Part shown: positions 44,463 through 56,991 of the stretch, one piece after another
Layout: each line of letters opens with the position of its first letter
Numbering within the stretch: position 1 is the first letter of the stretch
NCBI RefSeq assembly: GCF_000091045.1
Contig: NC_006686.1
Coordinates: forward strand, 960,001 to 1,024,000
DNA length: 64,000 nt
Source of the DNA: Cryptococcus deneoformans JEC21
Taxonomy: Eukaryota; Basidiomycota; Tremellomycetes; Tremellales; Cryptococcaceae
Direction: 5' to 3'
The notes under the pieces: generated by a model
The model's input: the letters and a program-made list of their open reading frames with translations, nothing else
Told to the model about the DNA's origin: nothing
Database searches by the model: none
Position numbers and translations under genes: made by a program

Positions 44463-45472
44463 CTACAAAGGCTTGCTAAGTATCACATAGTCCACTTCCT
44501 CACCATTTTCTGGCTCTTCTTCCGACATCCGAGTTGGGTCAATCTCATCGGCTTCAAATCCTTGACGCCTATAGAAGGACAGCGCGGAAGCATTGTCTTC
44601 ATAGCTTTGTCAGTTGATCATGAGAGTAATGAGCGTGACACATTTATTACCACATACTTTTGAGGCATGTCAACATGATCTTCTCCATTTTCCTTAGCCG
44701 GCCAATATCTTCTAAAATCCCGATTAGTTGCTTTGCTATGCCTTGCTTTCGCACAGAGGGTCTAAGCTGTAATTCGTAACTTTACATGTTCAACTTCTCC
44801 GGAAAACATATCGTGGCAGGGACTTACCAGTACACCACCTCCGCGAGCTTCTCAGAGAGTGTTTCCTCCACGTCAAATCGAAATTCACAGAAGCCGAATA
44901 GTTCATGCTCTTGAATATCAATTTGTCGTTTTTTTGGAGGTACTTCATCACGTGTGTCCATTGGTGTCTCCCCGAGAACCAGTAAAAATCGCGAAGTCGG
45001 ATCGAACATTTCTTCCTTTTTGGAAATCTCTGTGTAAGGGAAGCTTGAATTTGACTGTCTAGTGTGATCAAATCAACAAAAGAAAAATTCCGACATTATG
45101 CGATGAAGCCATACAAGCTTCTCATGTTGTGATCTAGTAATCTATACAGCACATCTTGACTTTGAAGGGTCAAAGAGGAAGGCGATAGAAGGCTGATTGT
45201 ATATCTGGACGAGGAAAGCAGATTACGGTCATCCAATGGCATGTTGAAAATTTCCAACAGTTAACGTAACGCACCTTTGGCCATTGGGAAGCTTGTCAAT
45301 AATCGGCAGGTGAGGTGCAAGAACAGTGGGCGATTTCTGCTTAGAGCTGGTAAGCAAATGTGATCAACCTCGATGTGAGCGGATCAGACAGCGCGAGAGA
45401 AGAGTTTTTGGGCATATATCATGGTGAAGAGGAACTGACGGCATTGGATGAGCGTATCTTGGATGTGGCCAT
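44463..45472 (-). CDS. NAA40: N-alpha-acetyltransferase 40 (Nat4/NatD), histone H4/H2A specific
   Basis: Exons 45472-45440, 45339-45275, 45204-45115, 45058-44828, 44779-44658 and 44596-44463 give 224 residues. Family blocks in order are LLDHNMRSL, SFPYTEISKKEEMFDP, SRFLLVL, LFGFCEFRFDVEE, VVYCYELQL, the acetyl-CoA loop RKQGIAKQLIGILE, and MLTCLKNNASALSFYRRQGF with EADEIDPTRM. NatD acetylates the N-terminal Ser of H4 and H2A, in nucleus and cytoplasm. The acceptor at 44597 is chosen because it gives the exact KxNxxAxxFY spacing of GNAT motif B. The first two exons are the least certain. Its stop lies only 61 bp from the opposing gene's stop. Confidence 0.88.
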
Positions 45473-45712
45473 TTGCTCCAAAGGACTCTGCAGGAGGACG
45501 AAGGGCGAGGGGGTGGGCAATATATAGGATAGTGGTATAATAATAATAAGAAGGGTAGGAAGTCGGCGCCGTCCGCTTGTGTTGTTGTCATCATCATTCA
45601 TCGGCGTCATGTTATTTGTACTTCTGTTCATCCTCGGCCCTGTGTTCATCTTTGTACAGTTCATCTCCCTCCGCAGACCAAGGTGCACATCAGTTCAACC
45701 ACTGCATTTTCC
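45473..45712. promoter_or_regulatory. shared divergent promoter of NAA40 and VAC14
   Basis: 240 bp between start codons, with AATAATAATAAG and a GTTGTTGTCATCATCATTC run. No defined element was recognised. Confidence 0.4.
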
Positions 45713-48700
45713 ATGGGTGAGTACTTCCACATTTCAGCTCTCTCTATACTGACACGACCCTCTCTTCAGACCCAGCGATCGCCAGAAGTAGGTACCTGTC
45801 TCATCCTGGGTTGGATACTACTGATCTACTGTCACATCGCAGGTCTCAATGATAAAATGTGAGGTATAGTGAACCCCAGGTACTCTTCTAACGCTCATTC
45901 TTCTTATTAGCTATGACCGCCGCAAAGCTGCAGCTCTTGAGCTTGAAAAGTAAGCCCCTCTTAAATCAATACATAGCTCAATCTAGTCCAGGCAGGTCCT
46001 GTCCTCCGACACTGTCAAGATTTCAGCTATCATCGACCAGCTATGTGCAATGCTAAGCTCAAACAATTCGGCACTTCATACACGAAATGGCGGTCAGTGC
46101 AGAAGTGGCGGCGGTGATACACGATTAGACAAAGCTAATCCTTCAGCAGGCTTGATAGGATTAGCTGCTACTGCCATTGCTCTTGGGCAGGATGTGGCGC
46201 CATATCTAGGCCAAATTATCCCGCCAGTTCTGGCTTGCTTTCAAGACCCAGAAAGTAGACTACGTTATCACGCATGTGAAAGCCTGTATAACATGTAAGT
46301 TCCTCACTATCTCTCAAGTACGCAGTTGATATTCATCTTTACAAGAGCGAAAGTAAGCAAGGGAGAGATACTTGTGCACTTCAATGAAATCTTCGATGCC
46401 CTGTCGAAACTGTCGTCAGACTCGGAAATGTCCGTGAAAAACGGAGCAGAGTTACTCGATCGTCTCATGAAAGACATAGTAGCCGAAGCAGCGCCTAGCT
46501 ATGTCTCCATCTATCCTGATAATCGTAACCCAAGCCTTTCTTTGGGGTCCACTGCCGGAAACCGATCATTGACGATGGATTCGAAGAGCCATGATGGCTA
46601 TCAGGATATGAGGGACGCAGAGCACTTCGAAGATAACAGAGCATTTTCGCTCGAACGGTTTATCCCCCTGTTGTCGGAGAGGGTTTATGTCATCTCTCCT
46701 TTTACGAGGATGCACCTCGTTTCGTGGCTCATGGTTCTTGACTCCATTCCGGATCTAGAGCTTGTTGCGTGGCTCCCGGAATTCCTGGACGGTCTCTTGT
46801 AAGTTTGGCCAGACCGGATAGGCCCTCCAGGTTGCTAATAAAGAAAGAAACAGAAAATATCTCTCGGACAATAATGTGGACGTTAGACTTGCTGCCGAGA
46901 ACGTGTTGGCTGAATTCCTTCGCGAAATCAAGTACATCGCCCAGGTTCAAGATAAACAAGCCGAAAATGAGCGCACCGCCAAGGACGCACGCGAGACTAT
47001 TGAGAGCAAAAAACGGGAGATTGGATCCAAAGATGGATCGGTTTTCCAGAATGACTCCGAGTCCGAAGAAGGAGAAGTTCAAGGAGAGGCTGATGAAGAA
47101 CACAACTGGGAAGGTGAGGGTTCGGGTGCATGGGTACCTGGCCAAGGAGTTTTGGTGGATCACGCGGCCATCATGGAAATTATAATACATAATCTGTCTT
47201 ATGATGGTAAGCACATCCAAATCCCATGTCAGTGCTTTATGTTCGAGAACTAAGTCAATAACTCAGATGAGCTGGTGCAATCCACAGCTATGGAGTGGAT
47301 ATTGACATTTTTGGAATTTGCCCAGGACACCGTGGTTGCTTTTACTCCTCAAATCGTCCCTGCCATCCTGCCCAATTTGGCATCTTCTCAGTAAGTAGCA
47401 TTTGCAGCACTGCCTTTATGAAAGCCAAAGCTTACTCAATTGATCAGTCCACAGATAAAGATGGCTGCATACGACACAAATTCCAGTCTATATCATGTGA
47501 TCCAATCCATTGCCCTCCAAGTTCAGCGCCCACGTTCCTTAACAGAGGCCCCATATACAGCCCCCTTAGTTGGCACGAATTCGTCACTCGCTGGATCTCC
47601 GCCTTTATCGCTCACACTCACGTCTGCGTCGACCAAGAAAGACCCTATTATTGAAGTGAACGATAGCGCCAGGTCGCCCCCGGCGGCGCCGGTCAGCGAT
47701 CCTCTTGAGGCTGCTACAGTACCGCCGGTTATCAATACCGTGTCTTCCCCTGTGACAGTGTCAGGAGGTATTGCTCAAAGAGGTCCGACTTCTAGCATGT
47801 TGACGAGCGGTCTTGGACATAAAACTAGACAATCGGCGACTATCTCTTTGCATCAAGTTTCGGAGCCAGTTACGCCGTCTTCTAACGATGCGCCGGCTAT
47901 ATCCATTGCAAATCCTGCCAAGGGCGCGAAAGTACAATCCGACAATGCTTCGGCCACAGCGCCTCCAGTGCAACCCCTTACATTAACTTCCTCTCTATTA
48001 TCCCCCAAGGCTGAGACACAGCAGACGATGGAAGAAGATCAAGATCCATTTGATGTCAAAGAGACTGTAAACGTATTAACCTTGCAGTTTCTGAGTGATC
48101 ACGCGGAAACCAGGATTGCGGCTTTAGAGTGGTTATTGATGCTGCATCTTAAAGCGCCTGATAAAGTGAGTCACCGTGAACCAGTTAGTTACCCATCAAA
48201 AGTATGAAAAGACTAATTTCTTGATAGATTCTGTCCCGGGATAGTGGGACATTCCCGGCGCTCCTTAAAACCCTTTCAGACCCTTCTGAAGACGTTGTGA
48301 AACATGACCTTCAACTTTTGGCTCAGATATCCTCCTCCTCTGAAGACTCATATTTCACTTCTTTTATGATCAAGGTACTGGAGCTATTCAGCACGGACAG
48401 ACGATTGCTTGAGCAAAGAGGAAGTCTGATCATCAGGCAATTGTGTTTACATCTGAACGCAGAAAGAATTTTCAGGACAATTGCTGAAATTTTGGAAAAG
48501 GACGATGTGAGTAGTGTAGAAAGCTATCAAGAGCTGTCGCTCATGAAAAAGTCAGGACTTGGAGTTTGCAAGCATGATGGTAGTCAAATTGAACATGATC
48601 TTGATAACATCACCGGAATTAGGAGATTTCAGACGGCGACTGAAGAACCTTGACTCTAGAGTACACCATTTGTTCTTGCTACTACGGACTTAGAGCTAAT

Positions 48701-49802
48701 TTCAGTCCCACCTTAGGATGGCCAAATGCTATTTTCATCTCTGTATCGTTCCTGGTGTCATAACGCGGTAGCTGCGTTTTCGCTGTGTCTTTTAGCCCAG
48801 GCTTATGAGCATGCCTCGAACTTGCTCCAAATATTGTGAGTGTCCCAGGCTGTATATAATCGACGAGAGTTTGACCAAAATCTACAGTGCCGATCTCGAA
48901 CTTACAGTTCAGTTACTTGTTCAAATAGATAAGCTTGTCATGCTCATTGAATCACCAGTTTTCACGTGTACCTATATCCATTCTTTTGTGTCGCCTCATC
49001 TAAATGAAGCTGATGGGTGCCACTTCCTTTAGATCTCCGTCTGCAGCTTCTTGAACCCGACAAATACCCATGGCTTTCTAAATGCCTTTATGGTCTTCTC
49101 ATGATTCTGCCTCAGAGTACGGCGTTCATATCTCTGAGAGCTAGGCTACAAGTCGTTCACTCATCTGGCTATGTACCTACTACCACCAAACCGTGAGTGG
49201 CTATGTTATTCCAGGACGTGAAGGGTCCTCTGATGCCCAATGGTGGCACAGACCATCTACCGCGGCTTTCGGACCGACTCGATCAAAAATAGGCAAAGAT
49301 GAGATCAGATGGCAGGAACTTCTTTCTCGTGAGCATTGAATTGTTCGACTTCTCCACCTGACGAAATTTTGCTAACTGCGGTATGATACAAGATTTTCGC
49401 AATGTTCAAAACCGGCACGAAAAGGCACGCCGCCAACTCAATTCGACCGACATTGGATCCACTCAGGGATCTATGCACTACCCCTCTCCTTTTCAGAACT
49501 ATTCTTCCAACACATCTGTACCTGGCCCATCCGCTGTTGGCTCTTCCTCTAAAGGCACGACAAGGAAGAAGGCTACGACTACAACATCCAACTCAAAACA
49601 AGGGAGTACAGATATTCGCTCGGGCACATCACCCCTCAACCCGAAAAGAGGGGCGTCCAATTCAACAAATGGGACTGGTTTAGTGAGTTTGGGGGGCGCT
49701 GTGGCCAGTATGAACGCCACGCAGGGTCTTGGTATAAGACCAACGAGCCCAGGCAGGAAAAGGATTTTGGGTGGATTGAGGAAGGGTGGAAGCAGGGATT
49801 AG
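45713..49802 (+). CDS. VAC14: Vac14 scaffold of the PI(3,5)P2 kinase complex
   Basis: Seventeen exons: 45713-45716, 45770-45787, 45843-45858, 45911-45949, 45992-46092, 46150-46294, 46346-46798, 46854-47206, 47267-47390, 47448-48165, 48228-48506, 48556-48660, 48717-48835, 48888-48967, 49033-49192, 49252-49328 and 49393-49802, giving 1066 residues. The N-terminus assembles as MDPAIARSLNDKIYDRRK from exons of 4, 18, 16 and 39 nt. HEAT repeats include [18 protein letters not shown] and [20 protein letters not shown]. The C-terminal Vac14/Fig4-binding domain is [34 protein letters not shown] and [20 protein letters not shown] low-complexity tail ends the protein. Vac14 scaffolds Fab1 and Fig4 on the vacuole membrane. 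The donors before 48661 (GTACAC) and 48968 (GTACCT) are weak but forced by the family sequence. Confidence 0.94.
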
Positions 49803-50162
49803 ATGATGTGGTTGCCATATTTTTTATGTTGTCAAATATGTGAGAGACAAATACGCCACAATGACTGCTGTAATAGACCTCCTATTTTTGCTATTCTTGT
49901 TTAGGATGAACCATGCAGGGTTGTGGGGTTGGGGTGACATGGTTTATGTTCAAATTGCCGGCTTGTCGTTCCGTTTGTTCCCGTTACAGCTTGTCGTCGT
50001 TTTCATTACCTCCACCGCTGCCCGTCGCCCGCGCGCTGCCTGTTTCCTGCCAGTCATACTTCCATTATTATTGTCCACTTCGCATTTTTACTCTCTGCGC
50101 TATTCCCATTCCCTTGCTCTTCCGCCCCTGCTCTCCCCAATTCTGACCGTCTTGTCCCATCC
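49803..50162. other. tandem intergenic region VAC14 - MED25
   Basis: 360 bp holding the VAC14 3' end and a C/T-rich leader (about 50020-50160) for the next gene. No other feature. Confidence 0.4.
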
Positions 50163-52972
50163 ATGTCAGCGTGTACCGTGACTTTTGTCTTCGATTCCGC
50201 TCTTCCCCTACAGCAATACACCAAGCTCGTGCAACCAGATGGTATAATTTATAAACTTATACAACGCCTAGAAGAGAAGCATGGAGGAAATCATTACGTG
50301 CGTATTTAATCCTTCAGCTTCCCTTGGTTGTTCTTCACCTGACCATGTTACCAGTTACACGTCTCCGTCCTCATCACCCCTCCGACGTCGTCGAACCGGT
50401 CAATAAAGAAAAGTATGAGCAAAGCTTTTAGATCAGAGTATGGTTCGGCATCGACTTTTCTTGCTGCCCTCCCAAAGCTATCCGTGCTGTTCCCGCCGAG
50501 AAGTTTAACTCCTCATCATTGGCCGCAATTCGACCCTCGTATCTTGCCCTCCGAGACTCGAGCTAAAGATGTCAAGAGGAAGCGCAGCGAGGATGTCCGT
50601 ATCTTGGATGGTGTTGTGGGTGGATTGGAGGTGAGTCCACAAATCATGGATATAGGTCAGAGGAGCTAAGTGTCACAACTGTGCAATTGTGACAGCTTCT
50701 TGAACGCCCTCAGCCCATTCACGGACCATCTCCATCACAAGCATACATGTCCCTTACACCCAACACATCTGCCCCATTACTTGAATACATCTGCACACCT
50801 TCAAACGCCATGCAAGATTCTCCTCTACAGCGATATTTGGTGATGGTTTCCATGGCTACTAGTGCTCCTTCGCCTTCATATGACGGCAGCGTAGACGTTT
50901 TTGCTCATTACAACTGGGACTCTATCTGGGATGGACGAGGGTGGGCGGCACTGGAGCAGGAATGCAAAAAAGGAAATGTAAAGTGCTCCTGCATCATCGC
51001 AGGCGTAACTGGAAATGAGAACCGGGCGAAGAAGATAAAGGAATTGTGTGAAGCTGTGAGAGGAACTCATACAAACGTTGCCGAATACTAATAATAAGTT
51101 TCAGGTGGCTGAACATGTTGATGAAGCATGGTTCAAGGTACCCCCCACTGTGGAGCTAGTTCTCTCAGGGTTTGTCATTGAAGGTAAAGACACCATGCAC
51201 TTGCAGACGACAACTGAGTTGTTTTTTAGCCGACAATACTTATACTCCCCCAAGGGACATGGCCTCCACGACTGCTGAACCAACTACTGCGCCAGTCTCT
51301 CTTCCCCCCGCGAACAAACCCGATATAAGAGTCTTACAGCAAGCTCTTTCCCAATCACAAAGCCGTTCCAGCCTTGAGGCCGGCCTTGGCAGCTCATTCA
51401 ATCCTGCTACGTTATCCAAAATGGATCCTCAACTTATTGCTAGCATGCTGACTGCGATCAAGGCTCAGAATGAACAGCAAGGTGTGGGAGATCAACGACG
51501 GAGCCAGGTGCAACAGTTACTGGAGATGCAGCAAAAAGTTCTCGCCGCCAAAGCTGCACAAAGTAGAGGAAAAAATGGCCAAGGAGAAACTGTTATGGCT
51601 GCGATTCAGCAACAGCGAGCCCAACAGGCTCAAGCTTCAGGTCAGCCAACGCAAGTCCATTCTGTCCAACCAAGGTCTCAGACTATATGGTCAGGTGCAA
51701 TTGTCTGGGGAGCCCCAGGAGGTAGCGGATCGAATGCTTCCGGTGAGCACTGACGCCTTTTTCTTATTCCCGGCAAGGCACTCTCATTGACAGAAGAGGC
51801 AAGGCTCTGTAGGTGTCGAGGCACAACTGTTCAGCGGCATTCCCGATTCTGTCATGGTATCTCACTGGCCCAAAGGTATGTTATAAGCTAGCAAAACTTC
51901 TTTGCTTATTCACTTTCTGCCATTAGAGCTTCTTTTACGAAATCTTGCTATCATTCACCTCCCATCTCTGACGGAATACGCCAAAGAAAATTCCTGCCCC
52001 ATCATTGCATTTATGCCCAGCGACAAAACGCCAAGTGGCACAACCCCCAACCCTGGTATGATGCATTACAATCAACTTGGCACGAGTCTCAATGCGAAGA
52101 GCAACATGGTGGTCATTCCATTTCCTTCCATTGGGCCTGATCGAGGACTTCTAATCTTCTCCGCTCCTGTGGGCGGAACCTCAGCAGGCAGAGGTTTTAG
52201 ATTGATGGGGATAGCGTGTGTGGTAAGTGATCCATTTGAGTTTGGCAGATGAAGTGTTCTGATCAGTTAGTAGCATGTATCCTTCCCTCCCCTGCAAATG
52301 GTAAATCCTCGTGCTGCGCCTACTACCATGGATCCTCGGCGTGCCCCTGTCAATACTTCTACGTTGCAGCAACCGCCGACTGGCACATCCCAGAATCAAC
52401 AATTCCGTCCTTCTCCCGTTTTACAACAAGATTTAGTCAATCAGTTTAATCAGGGGCAGAGCCAAGGGCAAGCAACGCCAGCGGCTCAGTTTGCCGCGTT
52501 GATGCAGCAGCAAGCTCAAGCTCAGTCTCAAACTCAGTCTCGGGTATTACAGTCTCAGCCACCCCAATTGACTCCGCAGGGACAGAACCCGCCCATCAAC
52601 TCATCGTTACCTCATCCTCAAAATACAACTCGAGGTATCACCTTTCAACAATATCAGCAGATTCTATCACATGCTCAAAAACTGGGCATTGTACTTCCAG
52701 CTTTTGACTACACTAGTATACCGCAAGACAAGTTGCAAACTCTCATTAACGGGTTGAAAATGGCTGAGATGAAGCAGCGTCAGCACGCTCAAGCGCAGCA
52801 AGCACAGGCTCAGCAACAACAACAGCAACAACAACAGCAACAGCAACAGCAACAAGAGCAGATACAAGCGCAAATGGCTCAAATGCAGCAAATGATGGCG
52901 CAGCAGTCTCAGAGCGGACAGGGAACTTCTGGCGCGGGGATAGGATTACGGAATTTCCAACCGGGACCGTAG
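50163..52972 (+). CDS. MED25: Mediator subunit 25-like protein (VWA + ACID/PTOV-like, Gln-rich)
   Basis: Exons 50163-50297, 50355-50630, 50696-51055, 51105-51183, 51230-51742, 51804-51875, 51927-52222 and 52274-52972 give 809 residues. The first about 290 residues form a von Willebrand A-like fold typical of Med25: CTVTFVFDSALPLQQYTKLV, then EYGSASTFLAALPKLSV, then VDEAWFKVPPTVELVLSGF. A Gln-rich linker follows. An ACID/PTOV-like domain starts at QTIWSGAIVWGAP and runs through QLFSGIPDSVMVSHWPKELL to MVVIPFPSIGPDRGLLIFSA. The tail is Gln-rich, with a near-uninterrupted Gln run about 52808-52854. Med25 couples activators to Mediator in the nucleus. The acceptor at 51803 was picked among near alternatives to keep frame. 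Confidence 0.72.
52806..52856 (+). repeat. CAA/CAG trinucleotide run
   Basis: About 16 consecutive Gln codons of mixed CAA and CAG inside the MED25-like tail. Such runs vary in length between strains. Confidence 0.8.
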
Positions 52973-53430
52973 TGTTGATACGTTAAAGGGAGATTGTCAG
53001 GAAACGAAACTGCAGTCCAATTAAGACTGTCGAGAAACAAGACTGCAACCCAGTCAAGAAGGGAAAGGAGGGTTCTCTAGGATGAAAATGGGCTATAGAT
53101 ATTTTCAATACTGTTGATTTCTTATTGTTCGTATCTCGGCATGACTAGGTTGTACCACTTGTACAGATACCAAATGTCACCATTGTAGAGCTCCATTATT
53201 CTGCACCTTTTCTCACATTGAGACATTTTGGTATCGTGTCAGATTGGCATCTTGCCGGAATGATTCTCACTTACATTGTCCATTACCAAATAAAGATGGG
53301 GTGGACGAATTGGGACGATGCGCATATTGGCCGGGTACGAATCGATACTACTAATCATATGATTGTGCATAACAATTATCAAGTATAATGAGTATTAATT
53401 TAAGCCTTTTGCGTTATAGTGCCTACTTTT
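52973..53430. other. convergent gap MED25 - TRL1
   Basis: 458 bp of two 3' flanks. A degenerate pair of blocks near 53005 and 53032 (AAACRARACTGCA) is visible. No gene. Confidence 0.4.
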
Positions 53431-56400
53431 TCAGGCCATTCCTCGAATCCTGCCTTCGCTCCTGGCCAGGCCGATTTTCATCCACTTTACATTTCCTCCG
53501 TTTGCGACGACCTCTTCGATTTCTCCTTCCTGCTCACCAGCTTCCAATCTTTCTCTGACAATCTTGACTAGGCTTCGACTCTCAAAAGCTGGCACGTCCG
53601 CATCTCTGGTACCGACTGTCACATGCAGATATGTTTTCGTGGCCTGTGGTAACACGCTATCCAGATCGGGACATAAAGATGGCGAAGCAGCGCCATCTGG
53701 TTCATCTGGTGTAGGACTGATTACGGGAGACAAGCCAGAGAGGCAAAATGCCATAGTACGATCATCCCATACAAGGTGGGTGAGAGAAAATGAATAGAGC
53801 GGGGGGTACTTGGAAGTGGCGATGGATTTGCAAGTCTCCCATAGAATCTCTTCTGGCCCAGGAGACTGAGCAAGCTCTGAGTCATCCCTACCTTCACGTG
53901 CTCCAGTCCTATTTCTAACTTCCATTTCAGCCTTTACGTTATTCTCGTGCGATAGAGTAACGTGTGGTTTAGCAGTAATCCTCCCACGTTTATACAACTC
54001 GTCCAAGAACGACCAAGCACTTTGACCTTTTTCAGTATCTCTAAAGGGTTCGATAGCTCCGCAGGCGAGTTCGTAAAGATTTATTTCTGGAGCCACAGCA
54101 AAGTAGCGAGTAGACCTGCCCTGCCGAGCTACGGGATGATATGGTGTAGTCGTCTTGTACAGACTTGCGGCTTCTAGGCCTTGGTTGATGACATCTTCCG
54201 ATGGCATCGTTAAACCGAGAGATTTCGTAAGACCTCGTACAACCTTTGTTAATGTAACCTTGGCGCTGTCCATCACACTGACGCTGATGATATCCTCAAA
54301 GATGGCAGGATCAGGTGGTGTATAGTCTCGAATGAACCTGCCTACCACCGCCTCGTGCTCCGCATCAAGGGTAGGATCAGGCCTCAGAGTCTGATGGTTT
54401 TCTCCACGGGCAACCACCCGATCAGAAAGAATGCGAAGAAGGCGGTAATACGGGAAGGTATCAAGGTCCCAAGTGACACAGATAAGACGGGTATCGAATT
54501 TTTGAAGCTTTTTGTCTTCTGCGATCTTGGCGAGTTCGTCGTAATGCTTGGGGATATGATTACATCTGTCTGCAAAAACGACGTCGTACGTGGCAAGGAG
54601 ATCCGTCACGTTTTTGATGAAAGTAGGTGCGGTCCTTTTAGCGGTAATGTCATCGCTCTGCGTATGGGCCAAACCAAATATTCTAGAAAGGGCGACACCC
54701 AATAGGGTTTTACCTGTAAGAACGTTAGATTTGATTCTGCCGTTTGGAAAAAAGGGCATCTTACCGCAACCAGGAATAGCAGCAGGTACTACGATCCACT
54801 TTTTTGGTAGTCCATCCCGATCGCCAGCCCTTTGCTCCTTATCAATCTTGCCCGCCCTCGCATCATCCCACTTTTTCTTGCCGTCTTCCTCGGCCCATTT
54901 CAAAAACCTTTCTCGGACTCTAATTACCCCACGGTTATAATCTTCAAATAGTTCGGGCTCTTTCTTCATCATTTCGCCCACCCATGTAGAGTAAAGTTTG
55001 ACCTCTGGCCTCTTCGCCCGAGAACGTACTTTTTTCCAAATTTCTTCTCTTTTTTGGGGATTAGTGTTCTCCAACAGAGGTAACATGACACGGGTTATCT
55101 CGCGGAACTGGCGATAGAGAAGATATGGTTCTTCAAACTTGATTTTGAAGAAAAACGGAGAGTTGGCTCGATATGGAGGCGCGCCCTGGCTCATGCCATC
55201 TTGCCCATTTTTAACCGTACAGCGAACTACAAAACCTTCAATCATTTCACCTTCCCAGGTGCCGCTTTGTGCCAGATCGGCTGTGAAGGACTTGACTTGT
55301 TCGAGGGTTTCGAGCTGGATATATTTGGTCTGAATGAATCCAAACTCTTTTGCAAATGTCGCCACATCAGATGGTGAGGAAGTGGAAAAGTGCGGGGTGT
55401 TTGAATTGAGGCCGTGGAGGTGAAGTCCCGTCCAATGCTCAGGAGTGGCTATCACGTGCTCTTCAAATGAGTCGTCACAAAGCTAGATGTGGTTAGCCCT
55501 AATTGAGGAAAGGAGGCTTTGACCGGCTTACCTCAAGCACTGCAGTCAAGTTTTTCTCCCAGAGTTTTTGTGCCAACTCTTCCTCTGTTTTCCCGCTGGA
55601 TTCCAACGTCCGTTTTAACCACCGTCTTCCGACCTCTGCGTGTTGCTGTGCCTCCTCATTCTCCTTTATCTCCTTCTTTTCCTCAGCTGCAGTAATCTGA
55701 GCGCTGTCCTCCGACTTGCCCTCATTTATCACCTTTTGTGCATATTTCAAAGCAGCCTTCTCGGCCTTTTTCAAAGCGTTCTTTGAGAGTGATTGATTCG
55801 CTTGCGATTGTTCGAGAGTAAGGTCTTTAAAATGTTTATCAAGGGATCCAACTGTCGGAGGAAAAGACGGTATGGTGCGAATTTGACTGATTTCTGGTCC
55901 CAAGGCCGAGTCTCCGCATTTTTGGGCAGGCTTTTCCTTGTCGATTAGTTTCTCTGAACCAGACAAATCGACGCCTTCAGCAGCTGTGGTGGTGCCAAGG
56001 GAATGCTTGGAGGCCACAATGAGATGGGTGGGAGAAAGCGCAGATATGAGGATCAGGCAACCATTGGATTTGAGCGTAAGGTAATACGGTCCCTGGGTGT
56101 GTTGTTTCATCGCGTCCCACTGTCTGTGTGTCAGCAAAGCGCATAGCGTAGAGCGCTGCAAGGCCCACCTCAGTCCATGAGACTTCGCCAGTATTAAAGA
56201 ACTTGTCGTAGCCTCTGAGTACTATTCTCTCCCTGGGCGCATCTGGGTCACTTCCGATCTGGCCGGAACATGCTTCCAAAGGAGGTACAGGGTCTCCTTC
56301 CAGTACTTCTTCGGTAAACAAGCCTCTAGCAAGAGTGGGAAATACGAGGGACTTTTTGAAGTACATATGCTCTGTCATCTTCCAGCTCGTTATGAGCCGG

Positions 56401-56582
56401 TCTCTGGCATGCTCATTCTGCCCGTGGGCGTACAGAGCTGCTGGGTATCGATGTACGGTGGTCCTGATGGCCTTGGGGTCTGTGGCGTGGAGGTCGCGGA
56501 GGGCACTAAGGAGACGGGGGGTGCTCTCCGGGTGCTTCGACGCGTAGGTGCTTGGCTGGGGCGGGGGCGGGGCGGGGGACAT
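53431..56582 (-). CDS. TRL1: fungal tRNA ligase Trl1 (ligase-kinase-cyclic phosphodiesterase)
   Basis: Exons 56582-56169, 56119-55532, 55482-54765 and 54713-53431 give 1000 residues. The ligase domain has the nucleotidyltransferase motif LTLKSNGCLILI with Lys155 as AMP acceptor, then EGEMIEGFVVRC and PFFFKIKFEEPYLLYRQFRE. The polynucleotide kinase domain has a P-loop, AIPGCGKTLLGVAL. The C-terminal 2H phosphodiesterase has two HxT motifs, KPHVTLSHEN and TYLHVTVGT. It is longer than yeast Trl1 because of a Lys/Glu/Ala-rich insert (about 215-300). It joins tRNA halves after intron excision and would also rejoin the Ire1-cleaved unfolded-protein-response mRNA. The start is the ATG closest to the ligase domain; the frame is open farther upstream. 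A 51-nt intron splits the P-loop in frame. Confidence 0.96.
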
Positions 56583-56991
56583 GGCGGCGGGCGAGTCAGC
56601 AAACGACCGTTGCACGACCAGTTCACATAAATAGTACAGGAACGAGCAAGAATCTTCCCCTCCCCTCGCCTCCACTCTGTCCCGATCCACCGGACATCTC
56701 CCCTCTCCGTCTTCGGGACGCTGACTGTAGCGGTCTGTGCGCACCTCTTTGCCGCAGAGCCGCATCCCCATTCTCATCCACACCGCTTCTTTCTTCCTCT
56801 CTTTCTCCTTCTTCCCTCCTCGTCCACACCCTCCCTTTCGACATTCCCCTCCGCAGCGCTCATGGACTGTCGCCACTTCATGAGTGTCAAACATCGTTCA
56901 TAGACTTCTCACCATATACCCACCACAGCTCTTCAGCAGGCCCACAAACTAGGGTCCTTCCGTACACAGTACACCTTCCCTTTTCCGCTCA
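56583..56991. promoter_or_regulatory. divergent promoter of TRL1 and UFD4
   Basis: 409 bp, strongly pyrimidine-rich on the + strand (about 56780-56850: TTTCTTCCTCTCTTTCTCC). Frames cross it on both strands but show no domain. Confidence 0.4.
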
